Source: Acetofilamentum sp. (GTDB lineage Bacteria; Bacteroidota; Bacteroidia; Bacteroidales; JAFGUD01). Taken from it: a stretch of 11,194 nt of DNA. This document shows positions 1 through 7,123 of this stretch, piece after piece. The translations under genes and the position numbers were made by a program. The stretch's first letter is position 1. Each line of letters begins with the position of its first letter. The DNA lies in NCBI GenBank assembly GCA_020722645.1, contig DYKL01000084.1, forward strand, positions 1-11,194. The letters are read 5' to 3'. Below the pieces are notes generated by a model. That model was not told the DNA's origin and searched no databases. It saw only the letters and a list, made by a program, of their open reading frames with translations.

Positions 1-39
1 TTTTTTTCATAATGTTTTAGTTTTAAGTTAGTTAATAAA

Positions 40-1773
40 TTATTTTTTAGTTTTTAAAAAGATTGAAATAACAGCTCTGCGGTCTTTTTCGCTACCGGTT
101 TCTTGTGCATCATTTGATTGATTAGCATATTGCTCGCCATAAAATTTTGGGATAATAATATTTTTTTTAATACCTAAACTTTGTATGTATTTGCTGATAT
201 TTTCAGCTCTTTTTTTAGACAATTGTAAATTTACTTGTTCCGAGCCTGTAGCATCGCTGTAGGCAGCTATTTCTATTCCTATGATTTGACTTTTAAATTC
301 GTTTATTACTTTTTTAATTTTACTTTCGTCGTCAGTTGAGAGTTTATATTCACCCTCTTTGTAATAAACATTTATATATCTCTCTTCAATTTTTTGGTTC
401 ATAACAATTTCTATATCAGAATCGTAGGGGAAACCAAAATAAAAACAAACAGAACGTTTATCGCCGGCAGCTAAATCTTCTGCTTTCCATTTTAAAAGTT
501 CACCGCTGTCTCCATAAGTTTGTCCGTTTGGAACAACATCATAGGTAACTTTAAAAAGATAGCCCCATCTACCAATATAATATTCATCGGGTTTTACAGC
601 TTCACCTTTATTCATAACAGTCCAGCAAGTCCCTTCTTTTTGATTAGGATAATTGTAAAATGATTGTACTTCATCGGGTACTTTATCATTCAAATAACCG
701 GTTTCTGTTGTAACAAATTTGCCGTTAATGACATTTGTAGCAGCGTCATTGTCAGCAATCATTAAATCTATAAGACAAACAAGCCCAACTTTTTTTGTTT
801 CTTTAGTCATGTTTTCAAAAACATATTCTATTTTGTAAAGCTGTCCATAAGAATTTATTGGTACAGGAGCAAAATTTCTATCAACAGGAATTAGATTTTG
901 TGTTATTTTAACTCCGTTGAAATATAGCTCTGTGGAAACTTGCAGAGAACAACTGTCCCCTTTATATTCGTTATAGCCGCTTAGGTATTGAATATTTTTG
1001 AAGTATGGAGTATTTATAGCATATTTTCCATCTACACTTACAACAAAATGAGAAGTTGAACGAGGAACAGGATAACCGTACATCAATCTTACTCCATTTC
1101 CGCCCATTGTAAACCTACCGTCATCGGGACCTCTTGAATAATCATATTTTTTAGCTTCAAATAATTCTACATTATTAGAAGCAATTATTTTTTGATTTCT
1201 TTCTACTTGAATTGTAAAAGTTCTTTTATCTAGTGCATAATTATACTCGGCAGCCCACTCTAAATCAACGTATATAAAACCAATAGAATCTTTGAGAGTT
1301 ATAAATTTATCGTGATAATTCCAACTATTATAATTTTCTCTGTATGAATATTTTAAACTCACATAATCTTTTTCTTTTAAATTATGTATCTCATAAAAAA
1401 GTTTTGTGGAATCAGACCAAGAACTAATAGTAGTTCTTTCAAGCCTCATATTTATTAAAACAGGTTCGTGTACAACAACAGAAATATTTTTTGTATAAGT
1501 TTTGCCTTTTTTATCGGTAACTGTCAAAATGTATTGTTTTGAAATGTCCGGTTTAACAATAACAGAACCTCTGTTATTTAGAACTGAATCAATATCGCTT
1601 ATTTTTACTGTATATTCGGGAGGCACACTCCAACTTATTTTGTAATCTTGCCCTTTAATAATTTCTTTTTCACTTCCGTAAAACATAAATTTACTTGTAA
1701 GAGTTTGTTTATTTGTATTACAAGCAAATAATGTAATAAATGTCAGCACAATTATGTAAAATTTTCGTGTCAT
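40..1773 (-). CDS. Outer-membrane lipoprotein with Ig-like domain and C-terminal OmpA-like peptidoglycan-binding domain
   Basis: The 577-residue product starts with a lipoprotein signal peptide: basic MTRK, a hydrophobic stretch, then LFAC with the lipidated cysteine at C18. Residues about 28-103 resemble an Ig-like/PKD-type beta domain. Residues about 104-450 are rich in beta strands, aromatics and Asn/Asp, and I cannot assign them to a family. Residues about 465-577 match the OmpA-like fold: YSDATG with D507, LSKKRAENI with R522, and a late EKDRR with R565/R566, the positions that in this family bind diaminopimelate of peptidoglycan. The inferred role is an envelope lipoprotein tethered to the cell wall. 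The start at 1773 is chosen because it directly gives the signal peptide. It is divergent from the CHAT unit. The OmpA domain is near certain; the middle region's role is unknown. Confidence 0.93.
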   Translation of the reverse strand: MTRKFYIIVLTFITLFACNTNKQTLTSKFMFYGSEKEIIKGQDYKISWSVPPEYTVKISDIDSVLNNRGSVIVKPDISKQYILTVTDKKGKTYTKNISVVVHEPVLINMRLERTTISSWSDSTKLFYEIHNLKEKDYVSLKYSYRENYNSWNYHDKFITLKDSIGFIYVDLEWAAEYNYALDKRTFTIQVERNQKIIASNNVELFEAKKYDYSRGPDDGRFTMGGNGVRLMYGYPVPRSTSHFVVSVDGKYAINTPYFKNIQYLSGYNEYKGDSCSLQVSTELYFNGVKITQNLIPVDRNFAPVPINSYGQLYKIEYVFENMTKETKKVGLVCLIDLMIADNDAATNVINGKFVTTETGYLNDKVPDEVQSFYNYPNQKEGTCWTVMNKGEAVKPDEYYIGRWGYLFKVTYDVVPNGQTYGDSGELLKWKAEDLAAGDKRSVCFYFGFPYDSDIEIVMNQKIEERYINVYYKEGEYKLSTDDESKIKKVINEFKSQIIGIEIAAYSDATGSEQVNLQLSKKRAENISKYIQSLGIKKNIIIPKFYGEQYANQSNDAQETGSEKDRRAVISIFLKTKK

Positions 1774-1927
1774 TGTTCTAATTTCAATTTAGTTTTTCAA
1801 AAAGTTAATAATTTGTATTTTGTAAAAATTTTGATTTATTCTGATTTTATTGGTGTTTAATTTTTTTTTCAGAACTTAAGATTTCTTTAATTTGCAGATT
1901 TATATTTGTTTATTAGATTTTATTAAA

Positions 1928-1935
1928 CAAAAGTA
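1928..1935 (-). promoter_or_regulatory. Possible -7 promoter box for the lipoprotein gene
   Basis: Read on the minus strand this is TACTTTTG, an exact match to the Bacteroidetes -7 consensus TAnnTTTG. No good TTTG box is visible 17-23 bases upstream on that strand, so the assignment is tentative. It would give a leader of roughly 150 nt before the ATG at 1773. Confidence 0.4.
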
Positions 1936-1999
1936 ATATTAGAATTTATTAAAAGCTTAATTAAGTATTGTTTAAGAAAATAATTGATTAAAACTTGTT

Positions 2000-2030
2000 T
2001 TTTATATTCTAAAAAATTTTTTTACTTTTG
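2000..2030 (+). promoter_or_regulatory. Putative Bacteroidetes-type promoter of the membrane protein/CHAT unit
   Basis: TTTT at 2000-2003 stands for the usual TTTG at -33. After a 19-base spacer comes TACTTTTG at 2023-2030, an exact TAnnTTTG match. Transcription would start near 2037, leaving a leader of about 110 nt before the ATG at 2150. The -33 box is weak because the whole region is T-rich. Confidence 0.5.
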
Positions 2031-2149
2031 TAAAGTTAATACAATATCAAAAAAACATCTTAAAATTCCACAAGTATTCCATTAGAATTCCTTTTTGAAA
2101 AATTTAAAGAATTTATTTTCAGATAATTAAAATTTTAAAAATCATAGAT

Positions 2150-3559
2150 ATGAATGAAGAATATTATTTGAATTTTTTAAGAAAATATATTTTAGAAGAA
2201 CTAAAAGCATCTAATTTTTTGTTGATTACTCCGACAAATATTCATAAATACTTGATTTTGAAATTAAAAGAAATTATTTATGAATGTGAAAATAAAAACT
2301 GCAAAAAAACGGGGTGTTTTAATACTGTTGACAATATTGGAAGACCAATAAACGGAAGTCAAAATTTGGTTCCGGAAAACTGTGTCTTGGATAATTTAAA
2401 AATTATCGATAAATCCAAAAAGTTTGTATCTGCTTTAAGAGAAAAATTCGGGACTATTGGTAGTGTAAAAACCTTAAAAGATATTCTGATTAAAATAGAA
2501 CCCAAAACTAATTTGAATAATTGCAAGTCTATTTCTAATTTTATTTCACAAAAAACAACTCCTTATGAAAACAATTACAAAGTCTTAATCCCCAATTTAT
2601 TTTTTGCTCCTACTTTTGATGAATGGATAAAATTTAAAAATAAAGAAGATTTTAAAATTAATGAAAAACAAAATCATTCCGAACAAAAAAAAGTAGAATA
2701 TGTTGCTGAAATTTCTAACAATTCAAAAATAATTATCGAAAAAGACAAAAACAAAATAAAAAAAATTAAAAAAAATATATTTTTTTCATCAGGACTACTA
2801 TTAATTTTTATTCTAATAATTTTCGGTTCTAATCAGAAGGAAAAAATTAATGCACAAGAAAATATATTTAATACAAAACTACTGAAAAGTATTGATAAAT
2901 ACTCATACAATAGAATTTATATGGGAGATACTTTTTCAGATAGCAATTCAAATGTCATAAATAACAATATATTTACAAACAATAACAATGTCGCTGATAA
3001 TAAACTTGTTAAATCTTTAGTATTTAGCACATATTCATTGCAAAACAAATATTATATTTCATCATCAGAAAATTGGAATTTTAAAACAGACCCTAACGGC
3101 GAAGATATCAGCAGTAAAATTTATGGTTTTGATAATGTTCAGGAATGCTTTTCAACTACTGGAACACAAAATATTGCACATGATTATTTGACTATAAGAT
3201 TTTATGTTACAAATAATTCCGACTCCATTTACACTATCACCGGAGTTGCTTTGAATGTTATAAATACTTTTAATTTTAACGCAGAAATTTTAAATTACGG
3301 TTGTTACTCTGAGGAAAGAGATTTGAGAAAAAATATTTTATTAGATGAAAATGAAATAGATTATTCTTTTGATATTAATGTAGTTGAAATTAAACCGAAA
3401 GAAAATAAATGGTTTATTATCACAGTTTTGGCACCCGAAAAACTTAGTCAAAATACTATTTTTAATTTTAATTTTAAAATAGAATACGCAAACACTATAC
3501 TCAAAACAAGAAATATAATATATTCCGATAAAACTTATTTTTTGTCAGCTTCCAGATAA
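2150..3559 (+). CDS. Unrecognised single-pass membrane protein, first gene of the CHAT unit
   Basis: This 469-residue protein fits no family I recognise. Residues 1 to about 197 form a mostly helical, Lys/Asn-rich domain with cysteines at C46, C51, C56 and C78, a spacing that could hold a metal ion. A strongly basic stretch at about 198-209 precedes one hydrophobic helix at 210-226. By the positive-inside rule this puts the N-terminal part in the cytoplasm and residues about 227-469 in the periplasm. The outer part begins with a low-complexity Asn/Ser linker and then becomes beta-rich, possibly Ig-like. No signal peptide is present. The TPR-CHAT gene follows after only 33 bp on the same strand with no obvious promoter or terminator, so the two are probably co-transcribed. 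A role as sensor or anchor for the CHAT protein is inferred from context alone. Confidence 0.85.
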   Translation: MNEEYYLNFLRKYILEELKASNFLLITPTNIHKYLILKLKEIIYECENKNCKKTGCFNTVDNIGRPINGSQNLVPENCVLDNLKIIDKSKKFVSALREKFGTIGSVKTLKDILIKIEPKTNLNNCKSISNFISQKTTPYENNYKVLIPNLFFAPTFDEWIKFKNKEDFKINEKQNHSEQKKVEYVAEISNNSKIIIEKDKNKIKKIKKNIFFSSGLLLIFILIIFGSNQKEKINAQENIFNTKLLKSIDKYSYNRIYMGDTFSDSNSNVINNNIFTNNNNVADNKLVKSLVFSTYSLQNKYYISSSENWNFKTDPNGEDISSKIYGFDNVQECFSTTGTQNIAHDYLTIRFYVTNNSDSIYTITGVALNVINTFNFNAEILNYGCYSEERDLRKNILLDENEIDYSFDINVVEIKPKENKWFIITVLAPEKLSQNTIFNFNFKIEYANTILKTRNIIYSDKTYFLSASR

Positions 3560-3592
3560 TTTATGTTTTTTTTATAACTTAAACACTTAAAT

Positions 3593-6500
3593 ATGAAACA
3601 AATTACTATAATAATTTTTATTGCTTTTTTATTCCCTTTTTTTATTTATTGTCAATCAAAAAATTCCGAATATTTTAATACAAAATTAAATTACGATACA
3701 GCTAATTTTCAAGTAGCATATAATTATTTGAATTTTGCATTAAAAAAATATAACAGTCATCAAGAAGAGTTTTATGAACTTCAAAGTATCAAAGCTGATA
3801 TTTTATTCAACATCGGGAAAATTGACTCAGCTGAAATAGTTTATTTAAAAACAAATTCTCTTTTGAAAACTAAAAAAAACTATAAAAAAAATCCGATTTA
3901 TTATAAAAACCTTCGCGAATATTCAGATTATTTAAGAAATATTTCAAAATTTGATAAATCTGACAGTTTAATACAAATATGTTTGAATTTTAAACAAAAA
4001 GAAAACGACAAAATCGAAGAGTTGGAATATTCAAAAACAATTCAAAGTTATGCAAACCTCTTATTTGCTACCGAAAATTATAAAACAGCAAAAAATTTAT
4101 TCGAAAAAAGTATAAATCTGAGACTTAAACATTCAGATACAACTTCAAATGATTATGCAATTTTATTATCAGATTATGCAACTGTTTTGCTAAAGTTTGA
4201 AAATTATCATTTAGCTCAAATATATTATAATAAAGCTCTGAAAATAACAAAAAATAATCATTCTGTATTTAATTATTACAGAATACTTTATGAATATTGC
4301 CTGTTTTTTTATGTACAAGAAAATTTTAATGAAGCTCAAAAATTATTATTTGAAATTTCAGATTTTGTAAACGATAAATTAGGACAAAATAATCTATTTT
4401 ATGCAGATATTCTTTATATTATGTTCGGAATAACAACATCTTTGGATAATTATGAAACAAATTATTATACTGAGGCAAATAATATAATAAAAAATATTTT
4501 AGGAGAAAACAACACGTATTACTTAAATTTGAATATAGATTACGGAATTGTTTTGTCTGGAATAGCATATTCTTATCTTAACGATGACAAAATTGATGAA
4601 TTTGAAATATACAGAACAAAATCTGATTCGGTTTTTGAAATATGCTACAAAATTGTTAATAATATTGCTAATAATGATAGTTTTTTAGAAACAAAAGCAA
4701 ATTTATATAACAGTCTTGCCAACTCATCTGTTCAAAAAGGTGAATTTGAAAAGGCAAATAATTATTTCGACAGTGCTATGTTTTATGTCGAAAAATCGCT
4801 TGGTAATAACAGCCTTAAATATATTTATATTTTGAACAATAAAGCACAAATTTATTTTTATACAAGAAATTTACCCAAAGCAGAAGAATATATTTTAGAA
4901 GCTTTTACAGTTTTTAACGAAAATTATGGTAAAAACAACTTTTATTATTATTCCATATTAAATAATCTATCTGCTCTTCTAAAATTTCAAAAAAAATATG
5001 ATGAAGCATTCAAATATCAAAAACTGATTTTTGATTATGAAATGGAACAGATTGTAAGCAACATAAAATTTTATACAACAGATGAATCTATTTACTTTTT
5101 TAAAAGATTTAGTGGAAATATGGATTTATTTTATAATTATCAACTTAAAATAAACAATTCTGATATAAGTATAACAGATTTGATTTATAATAAGTTACTG
5201 ATTTTCAAAGACTTTTCATTAAATAATACCATTAACTATAAAGAACTTTTTGAAAATTCAAATGACACTGTTATAAAAAAATATTACATTCAATTAAATG
5301 AAATTAATTCAGAGCTTGGTGAATTGTATGCTACAAATAAATCTAATCAGTGGAAAAATGTTGATAGTCTGGAAATTCAAGCTGATAATATTGAGAAAAA
5401 ACTAATATTCAGAGCAAAAGAATTGCAAATACCTGAATTCTATAATTCAGTAGTTATAGATACTTCAATAAAATGGACTGATATTAAAAATTCGCTTAAA
5501 GAAAATGAAGCTGCAATAGAGTTTTTTAATTTTCAGGTTTATAGCGATGCGTCTTTATCTTGGATTGACAGTACTATTTATTGTGCATTAATTATTACCA
5601 AAAATACTGAAAAGCCACAAATGATTGAATTATTTGAAGAAAAGCAACTTTTGAAGATTCTCAATTCTAATGAATTTTTTACAGATAAAGAAAAAATAAC
5701 AAAAATATATCAGCAAAAAGGAGATTCTCTCTATATTTTAATTTGGCAACCGATTGAAAAATATCTTGCTGGTGTAAACAAAGTTTATATATCCCCGAGC
5801 GGTTTTCTTAATAATATTTCTTTTGAAGCTATAAAAACCCCGAGAGACAACATGCTTATAGATAATTATAATATATGTTATTTGAATTCGACAAAACAAA
5901 TTTTAAATACAGAACCGCTATTTGTAGATAATTTAAAATCAGCTGCTTTAATTGGTGGAGTTAATTATTCGGCAAAAAATCCGATAGATTATAATATTAG
6001 AGACAGCTTAGATTGTTCAAAATCGATAGAAAAATATTTTTATAAACTCACATATTTGCCAGGATCTAAAAAAGAAATTGATTCTATTGAAAAAGTAATA
6101 AGCCAAAAAAATATTAAGACTATAAAACTTCAAGATTCAACTGCTTCTGAAAAATCATTCTATAATTTGCAAAATGAAAATGTTGAAATATTACATATAA
6201 GTACTCATGGTTTTTATTTTTCAGAAAAAGAAGCTAAAGAAATTCCATATTTTAAAAATAAAAACATTGAAGTTAGTCTTTTTAGAACAGGTTTGTTTTT
6301 AGCAGGTTCACAAAACACTCTCAACGACACAATCGAATCTAATTCAATAAATGATGGTATTTTAAATGGTTATGAAATTTCAAAATTATACTTTAAAGAT
6401 TTAAAACTTGTTGTTCTTTCTTCTTGTCAAAGCGGCATTGGCGACCTTAATTCCGACGGTGTTTATTCTTTAAAAAGAAGCTTCAAAATGGCTGGTGCTG

Positions 6501-6688
6501 ATTATATTATTATTTCTTTGTGGAAAATATCTGATGAAGTCAGTAATTCGTTTTTTTGCTCTTTTTACAACTACCTATCTAAAGGTTTTAATATTGAAGA
6601 AGCTTTTATAAAGTCAAAATTAGATTTGAAAAACTCTGACAAATATTCAAACCCTTATTACTGGGCAGGTTTTATTTTAACTTTGTAA
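3593..6688 (+). CDS. Exported TPR-repeat protein with C-terminal CHAT (caspase-like) protease domain
   Basis: The 1031-residue product starts with a signal peptide (MKQ, hydrophobic core to about residue 19, then CQS). The residue before C20 is Tyr, so a standard lipobox is absent and signal peptidase I is more likely. Residues about 35-500 hold tandem TPR helices of kinesin-light-chain/TPR_10 style, for instance the NYKTAKNLFEKSINL and NYHLAQIYYNKAL blocks. A helical linker leads to the CHAT domain at about 638-1031. That domain carries LPGSKKEID, HISTHGF with H868 and H872, and LSSCQSG with C945. H872 and C945 are the expected catalytic dyad, and the ADYIIISLWKI and NPYYWAGF blocks typical of CHAT C-termini follow. 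CHAT proteins include true peptidases, such as the CRISPR-linked TPR-CHAT, and others of unknown activity. Export makes a periplasmic or surface role likely. Substrate and trigger are unknown. Confidence 0.93.
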   Translation: MKQITIIIFIAFLFPFFIYCQSKNSEYFNTKLNYDTANFQVAYNYLNFALKKYNSHQEEFYELQSIKADILFNIGKIDSAEIVYLKTNSLLKTKKNYKKNPIYYKNLREYSDYLRNISKFDKSDSLIQICLNFKQKENDKIEELEYSKTIQSYANLLFATENYKTAKNLFEKSINLRLKHSDTTSNDYAILLSDYATVLLKFENYHLAQIYYNKALKITKNNHSVFNYYRILYEYCLFFYVQENFNEAQKLLFEISDFVNDKLGQNNLFYADILYIMFGITTSLDNYETNYYTEANNIIKNILGENNTYYLNLNIDYGIVLSGIAYSYLNDDKIDEFEIYRTKSDSVFEICYKIVNNIANNDSFLETKANLYNSLANSSVQKGEFEKANNYFDSAMFYVEKSLGNNSLKYIYILNNKAQIYFYTRNLPKAEEYILEAFTVFNENYGKNNFYYYSILNNLSALLKFQKKYDEAFKYQKLIFDYEMEQIVSNIKFYTTDESIYFFKRFSGNMDLFYNYQLKINNSDISITDLIYNKLLIFKDFSLNNTINYKELFENSNDTVIKKYYIQLNEINSELGELYATNKSNQWKNVDSLEIQADNIEKKLIFRAKELQIPEFYNSVVIDTSIKWTDIKNSLKENEAAIEFFNFQVYSDASLSWIDSTIYCALIITKNTEKPQMIELFEEKQLLKILNSNEFFTDKEKITKIYQQKGDSLYILIWQPIEKYLAGVNKVYISPSGFLNNISFEAIKTPRDNMLIDNYNICYLNSTKQILNTEPLFVDNLKSAALIGGVNYSAKNPIDYNIRDSLDCSKSIEKYFYKLTYLPGSKKEIDSIEKVISQKNIKTIKLQDSTASEKSFYNLQNENVEILHISTHGFYFSEKEAKEIPYFKNKNIEVSLFRTGLFLAGSQNTLNDTIESNSINDGILNGYEISKLYFKDLKLVVLSSCQSGIGDLNSDGVYSLKRSFKMAGADYIIISLWKISDEVSNSFFCSFYNYLSKGFNIEEAFIKSKLDLKNSDKYSNPYYWAGFILTL

Positions 6689-6777
6689 AATTAAATAATA
6701 CTGTTAAACATTTTGTAAATCAAACAATATTAGTGCTTATATTGTAAAATTTAATATAAATTTTTAAAAAAATACAA
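6689..6777. other. Short AT-rich spacer after the CHAT gene
   Basis: Only a weak AT-only inverted repeat is visible (AAAATTT ... AAATTTT at roughly 6745-6765). It could form a poor hairpin but lacks a GC stem and a clean T-tract, so I do not call it a terminator. Confidence 0.3.
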
Positions 6778-6813
6778 ATGAAAAATACAATTTTAATGAT
6801 TCTATTAACCTGA
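6778..6813 (+). pseudogene. Possible broken gene start: signal-peptide-like MKNTILMILLT then stop
   Basis: An ATG after AT-rich leader DNA opens the short peptide MKNTILMILLT, which has the basic start and hydrophobic run of a signal peptide. It ends at a TGA lying inside the left arm (CCTGAATT) of the palindromic element that begins at 6809. It may be the front of an exported-protein gene cut off when that element arrived. It is too short to prove, and the downstream coding remnant is in another frame. Confidence 0.3.
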
Positions 6814-6876
6814 ATTATTCATAAAAATTATTAAAATTTTTATGAATGCAGCTCGATTAGCGGGCTGCAATTCAGG
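6809..6876. repeat. Palindromic element, first three-way junction
   Basis: Outer arms CCTGAATT (6809-6816) and AATTCAGG (6869-6876) pair perfectly. Inside them, with no unpaired base at any of the three junctions, sit two hairpins. One is ATTCATAAAAATT/AATTTTTATGAAT (6817-6829 with 6835-6847, 13 bp, 5-base loop). The other is GCAGC/GCTGC (6848-6852 with 6864-6868). Such exact abutment is unlikely by chance and points to selection for a folded form in RNA or single-stranded DNA. No T-tract follows, so it is not a simple terminator. The family is unknown; it may be a dispersed REP- or MITE-like repeat. Confidence 0.7.
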
Positions 6877-6877
6877 A

Positions 6878-6976
6878 AACCCCGATTTAGAAAAGCTCAA
6901 ATTAGGGTATTTGAAAAATGCCTAAATTTGTTAGCTTTTCTTAATCGACAAAAAAAATTCGTGAATTTTTCGGGTT
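6878..6976. repeat. Second branched inverted-repeat structure beside the first
   Basis: AACCC (6878-6882) can pair with GGGTT (6972-6976). Immediately inside, CGATTTAGAAAAGCT (6883-6897) pairs with AGCTTTTCTTAATCG (6933-6947), 15 positions with one T-T mismatch. The stem continues imperfectly through AAATTAGG/CCTAAATTT (6899-6906 with 6921-6929). A second hairpin, AAAAATTC/GAATTTTT (6953-6960 with 6963-6970, two-base loop), fills the right side. A competing pairing, TTAACC (6805-6810) with GGTTAA (6973-6978), would enclose both branched units as one element. The right-hand part overlaps the apparent coding remnant starting near 6945, so some pairing there could be chance. Confidence 0.6.
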
Positions 6977-7045
6977 AAATTCAATTGACAAAAATTTTAA
7001 ATCAAATATTCAGGATATAGTAGATAATTTAGTTGATGATGTAAT

Positions 7046-7053
7046 TAAAACTA
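7046..7053. repeat. Left target-site duplication of the IS
   Basis: TAAAACTA directly abuts the left terminal inverted repeat and is repeated exactly at the right end. Eight bases is the duplication length usual for the IS1595 family. Confidence 0.9.
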
Positions 7054-7069
7054 TTGAATTACCTATTTA
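7054..7069 (+). repeat. Left terminal inverted repeat of the IS
   Basis: TTGAATTACCTATTTA is the exact reverse complement of 8031-8046. Complementarity stops at the next base inward, so the arm is 16 bp. Confidence 0.92.
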
Positions 7070-7070
7070 T

Positions 7071-7101
7071 TTTCTGCAAATCTAAAATTTTATTACTTTT
7101 G
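7071..7101 (+). promoter_or_regulatory. Putative transposase promoter inside the IS
   Basis: TTTC at 7071-7074 (TTTG consensus), a 19-base spacer, then TACTTTTG at 7094-7101, an exact match to TAnnTTTG. Transcription would start near 7108, about 16 nt before the ATG. This is the best-spaced promoter in the window and lies wholly inside the element, so the IS brings its own expression signal. Confidence 0.6.
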
Positions 7102-7123
7102 CTGAAATAATAAAACACACAAA

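Larger units (their letters stand above)
1774..2149. promoter_or_regulatory. AT-rich divergent intergenic region
   Basis: This 376-bp gap separates the lipoprotein gene from the membrane protein/CHAT unit. It is made almost wholly of A and T, with long T runs. It holds two oppositely oriented TACTTTTG boxes, listed separately, about 90 bp apart. Between them lies a perfect 10-bp palindrome, CTTAATTAAG, at 1956-1965, which could be a binding site but in such AT-rich DNA may be chance. I see no small gene or RNA here. Confidence 0.6.

Noticed and set aside
1974..2149. Shine-Dalgarno site for the membrane protein gene
   Set aside because: No GGAGG-like sequence occurs near the ATG at 2150; this is normal for the Bacteroidetes and does not argue against the start.
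6689..6777. Terminator directly after the CHAT gene
   Set aside because: The only inverted repeat is AT-only and weak, without a GC stem plus T-tract.
6842..6925. Small open frame MNAARLAGCNSGNPDLEKL with a lipobox-like LAGC
   Set aside because: It has no signal-peptide core before LAGC and runs through the arms of the two inverted-repeat structures, so the resemblance is probably chance; a decayed lipoprotein fragment cannot be fully excluded.
6974..6980. Integron attC-like core GTTAAAT beside a folded structure
   Set aside because: It fits GTTRRRY, but no matching RYYYAAC partner exists on the left side and there is no cassette layout or integrase.
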